NCBI GenBank assembly: GCA_025435555.1
Contig: JAIWWG010000009.1
Span: 124,001 to 188,000 of the forward strand
DNA length: 64,000 nt
Direction: 5' to 3'
DNA from: Chytriomyces cf. hyalinus JEL632
Lineage: Eukaryota; Chytridiomycota; Chytridiomycetes; Chytridiales; Chytriomycetaceae
Both the position numbers and the translations under genes were made by a program. Of this stretch, positions 33,698-45,200 are shown in pieces; the first letter of the stretch is position 1; the number at the start of each line of letters is the position of its first letter. Below the pieces are notes generated by a model. The model saw only the letters and a program-made list of their open reading frames with translations, was not told the origin of the DNA and did not search any database.

Positions 33698-36102
33698 CTT
33701 GACACACATTCTTCTTTCACGTGTTGCATCTCTCGGACAATTGCACCACGCCATCAGCAGTAGTCCAGAATTGTACCAAGGGCAGGACTATGTACATATA
33801 TATTGAATGGATTCTGCAATTTCTGAACAGTTGAGTTGTTTTGTTACAAGAGAATGACAGAGAGAGATAATTGATGGTATGGGTTGTTTAGAACATAGCG
33901 CAGCTTTATCCATCGTCACTGCCCGGATTGCTTCAGAAGTATGCGCGACTGTCTCTGCCCAGATTGAACATGGCAGTTTTGTTGGCTCTGATTTTGCGAA
34001 AAAGATGGCGTTTGGTAAATGGTCGAGCGCATTTTCAGGAAGCATGGCGCCAACGAGGTTTCAAATTCAGAGCAGTGCATGGAAATCAGATAGTAATCCT
34101 TAGGGTCTATACAAGCTTAAGATAACATACTATATTTATCCATGACATTGTTTTTTCCCCCAAACCTCAATACTCCACACCATCCTCAAGACTAAACTCG
34201 GTTTTTCGATTACATTCAGGAATTTCTCACATCAAAATCTTCAGGCTCACTCGTCATCACCCGTCGCGAACTCCTCTGGTCGCTAGACTTTTCAAACCTA
34301 ACCAGGTCCACTTATAATCGAAGCAATGCCTTTCGAATACGGCATAGTGTAATTTTACGGTTCAGCGTCAACAAGTATAAACCGTTATCCGGTGCGGCAG
34401 GTGTCACGATCGTTGCGCCACCGGGTGAATCGCCGAGTGTAGCCATGTCTGATTAGACGATTCCAAATTATCCGAGCCAACGAAATGGTAGCGGTGGAAC
34501 AGAATACGTTGGAGAAAAACCCCTGCTCTCGTCAAGCGGACGAAGAATGAATTCGCTTGCTGGCCATGAGCGCAGACATGTCGAAACTGTTGAGTGCAGT
34601 GTATGACCGGAACAACAGGTCGATCTGGGTAAAAGATGTGCAGCATATGCATGCAGTTGTGATTCATACGAGAAATGTTAGGAAACTCTTTTTTTTTTCA
34701 AGGTTTGTTGACATGTATTGTATTTACCGTAGGGAACCAAAGTTTTACCATTCTTTGGCGGAGAAGTGATGCAAATAATGCACGCGCTAACAGCGGTTAC
34801 TGGGATGCTTCCATTTAAAGGCAGCGAGTTTGTGGAGTCTGTGCTGGTAACGCACCCCACTCGTTATTCCTAAACCCACCCCATGCCCACCTCTAATAAC
34901 AACAACGAAAAAAAAAACGCGTTGAAGTCACACGCCGCCAGGCGCTCCGCCAACTCTTGCAAGAATAATCAGCATGGATTGAAAATTCAATGGATTTGCA
35001 ACAAATCATTGCGGCCCTGATTTCTTAAGTGAAACCGCAACTGATTGTTGACATGGAGAGGGTGTTCCATTCATGCAAGATTGATGGTGACGGTTACGAA
35101 AGAAGCCACGGTCATGCTTAGAGTTGAGAGTTGTTTTTGTTATTGTGATGGGTGGTATAGACATGAATATTCAACAGTTAACTCGCTCTTGCAGAAAGCG
35201 TGGCATCAAACTACCTCGGAACAGTCGCATTTGTAAATCTTGCCTGTTGTGGGTGAGTCAAAGAAGACTACCAGTTGTGCGCACCACACAATGTTTTTCT
35301 GAAAATCCCCGCAATTGTGCGGCAAGATGATGCCCTATTTGCTACCACGTACAAGTGGCTGAAGCATCTGGAGGAAACTATCATTATGTGACTTGCTTAA
35401 TTACATTCAGATGGTTTCTGATGCATGCTAATTCTTTTCTTCCTCTCTATTCCCCCGTCTCTCTCTGCCTATTCAATGCACTCCCACGCAACAAGGCCTA
35501 CAGCAACCCAGAAATCCTCAAACTCGTTCTCTACCTTTTATAACGCGCCAAAATGATCCAAACGTAGAGCCACTGTCTCCACTACCACACGACCAGTGTA
35601 TAACCATGTTTGACTACTACGAGGATTGCACGACGCTCATCAACTTTTCAGAAGAGTTTGGAGTGAAACTGCCTGTAGTTACTTGAGAAGTAATAAAGAA
35701 AGAAAGAAACTGCATCTGATAACGTGGAAGGTGAGTACTAAAAAAGGATGGGGATGATTACCCGTCACAATATTGTGCGCCGGTAGCCCATGACGTGGAA
35801 GGATTCACGCTGACTAACCCTTTGCGACCAGACCAGGGGGTGAGTGAGAAGGACGAGGACCAGGGTCTGGCCCTCCGCATTTGTACCACACCAAGAACCA
35901 AGCAGCCGCAGTCAATTTTCCCAGTCACTGACGCTGTATGACGGTATATTGCTGCCATATAAAAATCGTGCCATATCATGGGAAGAAAACCCGCCTATCA
36001 GATTTATTTAAAATAAAGTCGTCAAAACCAATTTGACGTCAGTCCAAACACCCACACACATACACACACACACACACACACACAGACCCTCGGATCACAC
36101 AC
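33698..36102. other. Gene-poor stretch with decayed coding remnants
   Basis: No intact gene. A plus-strand frame at about 34203-34456 is open for about 85 codons (LVITRRELLWSLDFSNLTRS). Coding-like pieces in different frames at 34500-34680 (LLAMSADMSKLLSAVYDRNN), 34990-35110 (LIVDMERVFHSCKIDGDGYE), 35180-35240 (RKRGIKLPRNSRICKS) and 35600-35690 (DYYEDCTTLINFSEEFGV) look like broken parts of one or more old genes. A CA microsatellite at about 36052-36083 precedes the desaturase gene and lies in its promoter or 5' leader. Confidence 0.4.
36052..36083. repeat. (CA)n microsatellite
   Basis: Nearly pure CA run about 20 bases before the start codon of the desaturase gene, so probably in its 5' leader. 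Confidence 0.8.
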
Positions 36103-37425
36103 ATGTCACCGCTCCGCAACCGAAACACCCAGCTAAGCTCATCCGGCACAAAAGAGGACCCCCAACTAGTTAGCGACGACGACAGCCTCTCAAAGCGCCG
36201 CAGCGACTTCCACTGGTCCGGCCAAGACGAACCCCACGCTGCCAGACGCAAGGAAATGCTCGCAAAGTACCCCCAAATCCGCTCCCTCATGCGCCATGAA
36301 CCCATCACAAAGTACTACGTCCTTACCCTAGTGGCGATCCAGTTCACGGCAGCCTTTCTCCTGCGTAACAGTTGGAACACGTGGCAGTTTTGGGTGACTG
36401 CGTATGTTGTTGGTGGAACTTGTTCATCGGCGCTAGTGTTGGGGATCCATGAGGTGACTCACTTTCTGGCGTTTAAGCAGTTTCTGCCAAACAAGATTCT
36501 TGCGTGTATTGGAAACTTGCCGATCGTTTTTCCCTTCTGTGTGGAGTTTAAGGTATTATTTATCCGGGGCTCTTTTTGTGTATCAGGAGGAGTTGGCACT
36601 GACACTGAGTTTTGTATAGAAATACCACATGGATCACCACCGATTCCAAGGTGTCGATGGCATTGACGGAGATGTGCCAACACTGTTTGAGGCGTACTTG
36701 TTCAACAGCTTTGCTGGAAAACTGTTCTTTTGCATCACGCAGATCCTGTTCTATGGTACAGCGTTTGTTTTATTGTTGACACAAAGTCGCGATTCACTCA
36801 CCGCGAAAATCACCTCCAAAAAAAACCCTAAGCTCTCCGCCCCACATTCTCAGTCAAACCAGTTACATACAAAATGCCAAAAACCTTTGGAGAATTTATC
36901 GTCTCCTGGCACGCAATGAACTTTGCCATCCAACTCCCCGTCATGGCCCTCGTATACTTGAACTTTGGCTTGACACCCATTCTTTACTTCCTCTTTTCCG
37001 TATTCTTTGGCGGCTCCATCCACCCCATGGCCGGCCACTTTATCGCCGAACACTATGTCATGACTCCCGGCTATGAAACGTATTCATACTATGGTGCACT
37101 GAATGCATTGGCTTTCAACGTTGGATACCACAATGAGCACCACGATTTCCCAAACGTTCCATGGACACTGCTTCCACAGTTGCGTAAAATTGCGCCCGAA
37201 TATTACGAATCGCTGCCACAGACTGAGTCGTGGTTCATGACAATTTTCAAGTTTATTGGGACACCGGGGTTGGGGCCGTATAGCCGTGTGAAGCGGATGC
37301 CTGCTGTTGCGGATGGAGGAAAGTTTGTTGGCAGCAGTGGGAAGGATGCTGGAGTGGCACCTGCAGTTGAGAATGATGTTGGGTCTGTGAATTTTGTTGG
37401 GAGAGAAGCGTCAGCGAGTTTTTAA
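36103..37425 (+). CDS. DES1: Sphingolipid delta(4)-desaturase
   Basis: Introduces the 4,5 double bond of dihydroceramide in the ER membrane. The N-terminal lipid-desaturase motif is DFHWSGQDEPHAARRKEMLA. The three histidine boxes are HEVTH, HMDHH (built across the first intron, about 36550-36619) and HNEHH in GYHNEHHDFPNVPWTLLPQL. A second intron at about 36756-36831 joins LFYA to LRPTFSVKPVTYKMPKTFGE, the same order as in human DEGS1 (FYAFRPLFI). Hydrophobic spans are seen at YYVLTLVAIQFTAAFLL and after VSWHAMNFAI. Length and motifs are complete. The Gly/Ala-rich tail after SRVKRMP is variable. Confidence 0.94.
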
Positions 37426-37516
37426 TTCTTTTTTAGTCTTTTGGGTTGGAATAAAGAAGAGCGTTTCCCATGTTAAGCAAGCGTCAAACGAGACAACAAA
37501 ATCAGTTGAAAAATTC

Positions 37517-38402
37517 ATGAGTCAGGTCGCACCAGTTCGAAAACGTGGGCGACCATCCAGACAGATCACAGCCGAAGAAGCGTCAGACATTCGCAAGCAG
37601 CAACTGCGGCGTGCACAGCAGCAGTTCAGGCTGCGACACAAGGACTCCGCCCACCCAACAACAACTACAACTACATCTGCAACTGCTCTGAACCAGATAT
37701 CACTGCTCGAGCAACGCATCGCTGATCTCGAACACGAAAACTCCATCTTGAAAGCATCCGTCTGCTCATGTACTCGGCTGCCAAGGATCGAATCCACTCC
37801 TTCAGACCCAACATCCAACTCAAACCCACCCACTCCTTCAGACCGGTCCAACTCAAACCCACCCACGCCATCCACATCAACTGCTCCAACACCCTCTGCC
37901 TCAGACAGGTCAAATAACTGCACCCCATGCGCTCCTTCATCCATCCAGACACCAACCGCATGTGCCCCTGACCCCAACACTCATCTCGTCGAAGCAACAG
38001 AGACTCTCAAACGGATCCTCTCATCACAAGCTCATGGTGCCGCCGAGTCTCATGCACTGATTGATGACTTGCTGCAGGCATTCGCCGCATTCAACTCGGA
38101 CTGCATGGAACAGATCTCTGCTGGCTACGCCTGTTTCTCGCTTCACACATTGGACATTTGGCGCGTCAAATCGGCGGTGCTGGAGTTGTGTCGCAGTAAT
38201 TCGGATAAGGAAACTGTAAAGCAGATTCTGGACTCCATGAATCGGGAGCAGTTGCTGTTTTTGGTGAGTTCCCAATTTCTCCAGATCTGGGGGGATGGAT
38301 TTGATGGATAACAACGTGTTTTGGTTTCAGGCAAAATGGTCCGGCCAGTTTGGAAAGAATGGACAAGAAGCATTCACATTCTGCGAGAGTTCTTGTCTCT
38401 GA
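37517..38402 (+). CDS. bZIP transcription factor
   Basis: A basic region RKQQLRRAQQQFRLRHKD follows a GRPSR-type motif (RKRGRPSRQITAEEASDIRK), and the leucine zipper ISLLEQRIADLEHENSILKA comes after a Thr-rich loop. A Ser/Pro/Thr region with two near-identical SNSNPPTPS repeats follows. The C-terminal part (LVEATETLKRILSSQAHGAA onward) is helical and has Cys residues. The last intron (about 38259-38330) joins LLFL to AKWSGQFGKNGQEAFTFCES. The basic region lacks the usual Asn of the N-x-x-A/S-x-x-C/S-R motif (Gln-Gln-Gln here), so DNA recognition may be unusual. The Thr insert between basic region and zipper is also odd. Start chosen at 37517 to avoid overlap with the desaturase. Confidence 0.7.
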
Positions 38403-38494
38403 GTGCTGCCCTGGCCGTTGTGCATACCAACTCCAATCATAGCAATAAATGTATTATCAAAAGTTTCGATCGCTCCCTGCCATCTAATCAGCGA

Positions 38495-38985
38495 TCACTG
38501 GAGAAGCTCCTTTTCAATCCTTTCACGAATCTGGTCTCGAACAATGCAGTAAAACGCAAGCTGCTCAGCCTCGCTGCCCGTCGCTTTGGACGGATCCTGA
38601 AAGCTCCAATGCAAACGCGTCTTGGCGTTTCGAAAGTACGGACACGCTTCATTTGCAGAGTCACACACTGTGATTACGTAGTCAAAACTCGTGTCGAGGA
38701 ATTCGTCCAGTGTTTTTGAGGAGTGGGAAGTAATGTCCACGTTAATGTTGGACATTGCTTGGATGGCTAATGGGCGGACATGGGTTTTTTCTGTCCCTGC
38801 GGATTGGGCAAAGTGCGTGTTTGGGGCCAGGCTGTTGAGGAGTCCTTCAGCCATCTGTTTGCGTTGTCATGCGATTTAGTTGGATCCCACGGATGCTATT
38901 TACACACCTGGCTTCTGGCTGAGTTGTGGGTGCACAGGAACAGGACCTGCTTCTTGTTCTGCTGCATCTTTTTGTTTGAAGACAT
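38495..38985 (-). CDS. arsC: Arsenate reductase, LMW-phosphatase-type ArsC
   Basis: Reduces arsenate to arsenite. Two exons: MSSNKKMQQNKKQVLFLCTH with NSARSQ, then an intron (about 38853-38907), then MAEGLLNSLAPNTHFAQSAG to the end. The CX5R loop CTHNSARS is the catalytic site. SFDYVITVCDSANEACPYF and LHWSFQDPSKATGSEAEQLA match bacterial ArsC of the LMW protein-tyrosine phosphatase fold rather than yeast Acr2, which is of Cdc25/rhodanese type. This suggests gain from bacteria followed by intron gain. It is divergent to the Acr3 efflux gene with 121 bp between ATGs, so reduction and export are probably co-regulated. Confidence 0.9.
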
Positions 38986-39106
38986 GATGGGACACAGACA
39001 ATAAAAGGGAAGCTGTAATCACATAATCAGAAAATCAAAATAATCAGAAAATCAGAAAATCCAAAAATGGAAAATCCGAATTCCATCAAAAAACTCGCCT
39101 CAAAAC
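38986..39106. promoter_or_regulatory. Divergent arsC/ACR3 promoter
   Basis: 121 AT-rich bases between the two start codons. The word ATCAGAAAATC-like is repeated three to four times at about 39025-39065, which might be regulator sites or simple sequence. Confidence 0.45.
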
Positions 39107-40536
39107 ATGTCTCAGAGCAAAGTGCAGCTGTCCTGGCTGGACCGTCTTCTGCCCATCAACATCCTTCTTGGTGAGTGACTTAACTTAAGAGACTGACTTT
39201 GACATTGCGACTGTCTGACTGTCTGCTGGCCCCCAACTTGCTTCTACAAAGCCATGATCATTGGCACCCTCATTGGCCGCTACGTACCCAACGCAGCTGT
39301 CGCTCTCAACTCTGGTTCCATTGCCGACGTTTCTCTTCCAATCTTTATCGGTCTTCTATGGATGATGTACCCAGTTCTATGGTAAACACCCAAACTGCTA
39401 TTCCAGATCAAACGTCAAACTCATCCTGAAAAAACACAACAAAACAGCAAAGTCAAATACGAATCTCTCTACTCTTTACTCTCCAATCGCGACGCCAAAA
39501 AGATTATCGCCTTCTCTCTTCTCATCAACGTCATCATTGCCCCCTTGATCATGACTGGACTCGCATGGGCAACACTCCCCGATCTTCCCCACGAACGCAC
39601 GGGAGTCATTCTTGTCGGCGCTGCACGGTGTATTGCAATGGTGTTGATTTGGAACCAGCTTGCGTGCGGTGACTCGGAGTGGTGCGCAATCCTTGTGGCT
39701 GTGAATGCGTTTGTGCAGCTGTTTTTGTATGGCCCTGTTGCCTACTTTTTGTCGGTTACGATTGGGGGTGGTGGGGAAGGTGTTCAAATGGTGTCCATGT
39801 GGTTGAGTGAGTCACTGTGTGTTTTTTTTTCCGAAAGCTTTTTGTGGGTTGCTGATTATTTGTTTATGCCACAGCTGTCAGATCAGTTCTCATTTTTCTT
39901 GGGATCCCGCTTGCTGGTGGGATGCTGACGCGTTGGGTCCTGCGGTTCCTCTGTAACAAGCAGAGCTGGTACGACAACAAGTTCTTGCCCTTCATTGGCC
40001 CGCAAGCCTTGATTGGACTTCTTTACACGATCATCGTAATGTTTATTCTGCAGGTAACCATGTCCACATTTCAGTGTATTCATCGTTCTCAATCCAACAT
40101 TACATAAAACCAGGGAAACGAAATTATCACACACATCCCCAACGCCCTCCGCACGGCAGTCCCCCTCCTCCTCTACTTTGCAATCATGTTCTTTTCCACA
40201 CTTGCTGCATCCCTGTACATTACAAAATCACCTTTCCCCATCGGCGTGACGCAAAGCTTCACTGCAGCCGGAAACAATTTTGAACTCGCGATTGCTGTGG
40301 CTGTTGCAACGTATGGAATGAATTCAAAGGAAGCGTTTAGTGCAGTGATTGGGCCGTTGATTGAGGTACCCGTGTTGTTGGGGTTGGTGTATGTTGCGAG
40401 AGGGCTTGAAGGGGGGTATAATCGGAGACTTGCTGTTGTGTTGGGAGAGATGGAGGGACATGATATTGAACAGAGTGGTGTCACGCTTCAGGAAGGAGGT
40501 GTGGAGTTGCCAGGCGCGTTTAAGGCGTCACAATAA
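39107..40536 (+). CDS. ACR3: Acr3-type arsenite efflux permease
   Basis: Exports arsenite, the product of ArsC, across the plasma membrane. Five exons: MSQSKVQLSWLDRLLPINIL; AMIIGTLIGRYVPNAAVALN to MMYPVL; CKVKYESLYSLLSNRDAKKI with IAPLIMTGLAWATLPDLPHE to VSMWL; TVRSVLIFLGIPLAGGMLTR to IVMFILQ; and GNEIITHIPNALRTAVPLLL to the stop. The family's essential Cys is in GAARCIAMVLIWNQLA, and NNFELAIAVAVATYG is the second conserved block. About ten membrane spans are visible. The yeast counterpart is switched on by a bZIP factor (Acr1/Yap8); a bZIP gene lies 700 bp away here, but a link is only conjecture. Confidence 0.93.
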
Positions 40537-40665
40537 ACGTGTACCACAGACTTCGTTTTTTTTTTTTTTGAATCAAATCTATATTTTGGATCTGTTGGAA
40601 TGATTGCGCCGGTAAATAATTCCAAAACGAAATGTTTGTTTTTTGTCACCGACCATTCAACCGTG

Positions 40666-40686
40666 TTATCATATATATGTATTTTT
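40666..40686 (+). promoter_or_regulatory. TATA-like element, probably the old upstream TATA of tRNA-Phe
   Basis: ATATATATGTA lies 16-22 bases before the target duplication at 40693. If the LTR element is removed, this sits about 30 bases upstream of the tRNA-Phe 5' end, the usual TFIIIB position. Confidence 0.45.
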
Positions 40687-40692
40687 GTTACA

Positions 40693-40697
40693 GTAAC
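40693..40697. repeat. Target-site duplication, left copy (GTAAC)
   Basis: GTAAC directly before the 5' LTR matches GTAAC at 46220-46224 directly after the 3' LTR. A 5-bp duplication is usual for Ty3/gypsy integrases. Confidence 0.9.
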
Positions 40698-41023
40698 TGT
40701 CACGTAATCTACAGATTCCGTCACGCACGTCCAGAAGCTTCGCCACGTCAATCAAAATTCCCACAGACACAAAATTTACTCACAGCAATTCCAACACTCT
40801 AACACTCCCCAGACACGATCGCGTCTTCGTTATTACTTTTTCTATCATTTCAAGTGCCACTGTTGTCTTCCTTACATTTGCCACAAAGGCTATTTAAGAA
40901 GGCCTTTCTTGATTCAATAAATGAAAAGAAAAGTCTCTCAATAATCTCTTAACTCTCTCAACTCCTCTCAAGTCCTCTCCCAGTCTTGAAGCTGCAATCG
41001 AGCTCGTGACTACTTCCGTAACA
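40698..41023 (+). repeat. 5' LTR (326 bp)
   Basis: Starts TGTCACGTAATC and ends TTCCGTAACA. It has a TATA-like TATTTAAG and a following AATAAA, then a CT-rich stretch. Two differences from the 3' LTR were found by eye. Confidence 0.95.
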
Positions 41024-41108
41024 ATTGGTAGCATCGGCAAATTCCTCCAAGTAACTACCGACCTCCAAGAAAACCCCAAGAAAAACGCGTCCCATCACGA
41101 ATCAAGAA

Positions 41109-42239
41109 ATGAATCCAGAAGCCCCAAGTGAACAAGTCCAAGTCCAGTTTCAAGCAGTAATCCAGAGGTACGAAGACCAACTCTCTGAGTACCGTGAAGC
41201 CCTCCACAACCTCTACAACGAAGTAGCAGCCCTCCGCACACCTCCAGTACCAGTCCAGACCACCCCAAACGAACCTCCTGCCACCATCCAACGTCCATTG
41301 CCTCTTTTCAGAATGCCAGCTGTCAAGCCCCTCATCTTCTCTGGGAACCACCGCAACCGTCCCGCTCATGAAATCCAGAACTACCTTGACGATTACCTCG
41401 AACGCTCCCGTGAAATCTGTACCCTCTATGGTTTTGCTCCTTCCACCAATGACCTGACCCAACAGAACCAGCCTACCTACGTCCAATTTGTTTCCTCTGG
41501 TCTCTCTGAAACTGCCCGTGTTGCCTGGCGCCGTTTCCCTGAACAAGAACGCCACCACATGACCTGGAATGACTACGCTGCCTGGATCCAGAAAGCCTTT
41601 GGTTCCCACCTCACTCTCAAGCAAGCCATTGAAGCCATGGAAGACCTCCAACAGACCAGCTCAGCCACCCTCTACACCTCCAAGTTCAATGAACTCGTCT
41701 CTGCTATCGCCGCCTCAAGTGTCCAGTACCCAGTCAAGCATCTCTGCGTCAAGTACCTCCAAGGCCTCAAGTTCCACATCCGTACCAACCCAGCCATCTT
41801 TGCCATCGACGAAGACCTTGACCACCTCCAACAAGAAGCTGAAAAACTTGATGACCTCACTTTCCGTCACAACAAACGCAACGCCGCTGAAATCCGCAAG
41901 AACCCCTCAATGGCCTCCACGTCCCACGCTTCAACCAATCAGTCCTTTCGATCAGCCCAAGGCCACTCCTTCAAAACAGCCATCCCCGAAACCAACGACC
42001 CGATGGACCTTGGGAACACTCAGCAAACAACACCCTACCCACGTCTCACCCCAGAACAGAAAGCACTCTACCGTTCCAATGGCTGGTGCGTTTACTGTCA
42101 AGCCAAAGACCACGATACCGACCACTGCTCCAAACTCCGTAACCGTCAAGCCCAGCTTGCCACCAAGCCCCCAGCCAGAATTAACAATGCCTCAACTCAA
42201 GCCGAAGGTGAAGAAGCAGACAGCGAAGTCGAACTCTAA
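41109..42239 (+). CDS. gag: Retrotransposon gag
   Basis: A 376-residue capsid-type polyprotein of the chromovirus. The central part is a retrotransposon Gag domain, and a CCHC zinc knuckle lies near residue 325 (Cys pair in WCVYCQAKD, then His and Cys). It overlaps the pol frame at its 3' end. Confidence 0.9.
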   Translation: MNPEAPSEQVQVQFQAVIQRYEDQLSEYREALHNLYNEVAALRTPPVPVQTTPNEPPATIQRPLPLFRMPAVKPLIFSGNHRNRPAHEIQNYLDDYLERSREICTLYGFAPSTNDLTQQNQPTYVQFVSSGLSETARVAWRRFPEQERHHMTWNDYAAWIQKAFGSHLTLKQAIEAMEDLQQTSSATLYTSKFNELVSAIAASSVQYPVKHLCVKYLQGLKFHIRTNPAIFAIDEDLDHLQQEAEKLDDLTFRHNKRNAAEIRKNPSMASTSHASTNQSFRSAQGHSFKTAIPETNDPMDLGNTQQTTPYPRLTPEQKALYRSNGWCVYCQAKDHDTDHCSKLRNRQAQLATKPPARINNASTQAEGEEADSEVEL

Positions 42240-45200
42240 TTGGTTCTCTGCCCTCCCCTTTGACAATCCACCTGACCACCTGACCCCAGTTACTATCCCT
42301 GCTCCTTCCATTCAAGTCCACTGTCCCAAGCTTCCCCTGTTCCAAGTCCAGACCCAGCACTCCACGCCCTACGCCGACAGTCCCGGCCTCCTCGTCTGCC
42401 AAGGTACCATCAATGAACACCCCATCTCCATCCTCATTGACTCTGGAGCCAATCCAAGTTTCATCAACTCAAGCCTACCGTTCCTCCAAAACAAGTCCCT
42501 CGTTCCTCAAGCCTGCAAGATCAAGCTTGCCAACGGTTCTGTTGTTAAAGGCCAGCGTACCGAGCCTCTACAAGTGAAAATAAACAATACTTCCTTCCAA
42601 GACTACCGTTCTTTTACTACTGTCCCTGACCTCGCATACGACCTGATCCTCGGAAAAGACTGGCTCGATGCCCACAATCCCTCCATTGACTGGCCAACAA
42701 ACCATGTCCGCATTGGTCCACACAGCTGGAAATGCCGTTCTCCGCGTTCCTCTCCGGAAGTCCTTACCGCGCAGCAATTCATCAATCTCCTCCAGACCCT
42801 TCAGCCCGACGATTTCCTCAGAGCCATCCTGCCTCAAAAGATAAAGGTTACTACGTCCGACAGTGACAGAGCCGACGAATCTATACGTACCTCCCTCCCG
42901 CCAAACCTCCAGACGATCGTGGACCGATATCCAGATGTCTTTGCCCCATTCGAGGGCCTACCGCCATCCAGACCTACCGACATGAAGATCGATGTAGATC
43001 CTTCTGCTAACTCCAGCCCTCCCTACCGACCAATCTACCCAATGAGCGCCCCAGAACTCAAGGCCCTCCAAGAAGAAATCACTTACCTCCTCAAGCACCA
43101 ACGCATCAGAGCCTCCACTTCCCCTTACGGAGCTCCTGTCTTCTTTGTCAAGCAAAAGGATAAACTACGCCTTGTCTTCGACTACCGCGCCGTGAACAAA
43201 CTCACCGTCAAGAATCGCGCTGCCCTCCCAAACATCCTCAAGTCCCTCGACCGCCTCTCCAAAGCCAAGTACTTCACCAAGATCGACCTCTCCTCCGGCT
43301 TCCACCAGATCCGCATCCAAGAATCCGACATCCACAAGACTGCCTTCCGCACCAAGTATGGCCACTACGAATGGGTCGTTATGCCCTTTGGCCTTGCAAA
43401 TGCTCCCGCCGTATTCCAGACTACCCTCGGCTCCATATTCCGTGACTTCATTGACGCCTTCCTCACTGTCTACATTGACGACCTCCTCATCTTCTCCGAG
43501 ACCCTCGAAGACCACCTCAAGCACATAGACCAAGTACTGCAACGCCTCCAAGCCAACAAGCTCCACGTTCGCCTTTCCAAGTGCTCCTTCCTCCAGCAAG
43601 AACTCGAATACCTTGGCTATTGGATTGCTAGAGGTTCCATCTCTGTCCTACCATCCAGAACCAGCTCCATCACTGACTTTGAAGAACCTTCCAACTACTC
43701 CGAACTTCGTTCCTTCCTGGGACTCGCCAACACCGTCCATCGCTTTATCAAGCACCACGCCGCCCTCATTGCACCTCTCTCAGACATCCTCCGTGACCAC
43801 AAGACTACCTCCTTCTCCGACAAGTGGAATGACACAGCCCGCAGCCATTTCATCAACATCAAACGGATCCTCGCCTCTCCAGAATTGCTCGCCATCTTCA
43901 ACCCTGAACTTCCTGTCCATCTTTACACCAACTGGTCCGCCCGCGCCATTGGTGGCTACATCGCCCAACCAGACTCTACCGGAACTGACCAGCCCATTGC
44001 CTACTACTCCCGCAAGCTCAAGCCAGAAGAATCCAAGTACCACCCCTACATGGGCGAAATCCTCGCTCTTGTTGAATGCCTCAACCACTTTCGCCATTAC
44101 ATTCATGGCAATCAAATCCTCGCCTTTACCGACCACCAGTCCCTTCGCCACATCCTCACCCAACCCAAGCTCCGCCCTGTCCACCATCGCTGGTTAGCCG
44201 ACCTGCTGGCCTACGATTTCCAGATCCAGTGGACTCCGGGGGAGTGGAACACCATTGCTGACGCACTGTCAAGAAGAAGATTCGCAACTGATGCCTCCGT
44301 TCAAGTCAACCTCCAAGGAAACACCGTCCATTCTACCGTCCAGATCCCAGAATCTTACCTCCTGCTCAACACCACGACCCTGACCATCACTGATAACCTC
44401 ATGAACGATATCAAGGACATGAACACTACCGACCCCCAGTTCTTAGAAATAGCGCAGTTTTTAGTTGACCCACTGGACCCAGAAACCTACGACCACGACC
44501 CATCCAAGGCTCCCAAGCACCTCCTCCCTCAGATCTCAAGATATCGACTCCGCGACGGTTTCCTCCACTACGTTGACAAAACCCACGCAAGACTCTACGT
44601 TCCAGCCCCTCTCCGCAACTCGCTACTCAAGAAAGCTCACTCCTACGGTCCAGCAATCCACAACAACTGGGAACGCACCTCCGAACGCCTCACCAGATAC
44701 TTCCACTGGCCAAAACTCCATCGCAATGTCCAGCGACTCTGCCAGAACTGCGATAACTGCCAACGCCTCAAGGTAGCACGCCACGCCCCTTATGGACTCC
44801 TCCAGCCTCATGACGTCCCGCCCTTCCCATGGCACACTTGCTCCATGGACTTCATGACCAAGCTCCCTCTCACCAAGTCAGGATACGATGCCCTCATGGT
44901 AGTTGTCGACTCTGGAACCAAACGAACAAGATTAATCCCATGCCACACCACCTCAACTGCACGCGATATTGCCAATCTCTTCGAAACTCACATCTTCCCG
45001 CACCATGGTATTCCAGTCCATTTCATCTCTGATCGAGACACCAAGTTCACCTCCAACTTTTGGCAAGCACTCTGCAAGTCCCTCCGAATCAAGCTGACGA
45101 TCTCCAGCTCTTCCCATCCTCAAACTGACGGCCAGACAGAACAAAAGAACAACTGGATCCTCCAAGCACTACGACACTTTGTTGCTCCCTACCAAGACGA

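Noticed and set aside
42837-45165. Several minus-strand ORFs of 60-145 codons inside the retrotransposon
   Set aside because: Shadows of the pol frame, without domains.
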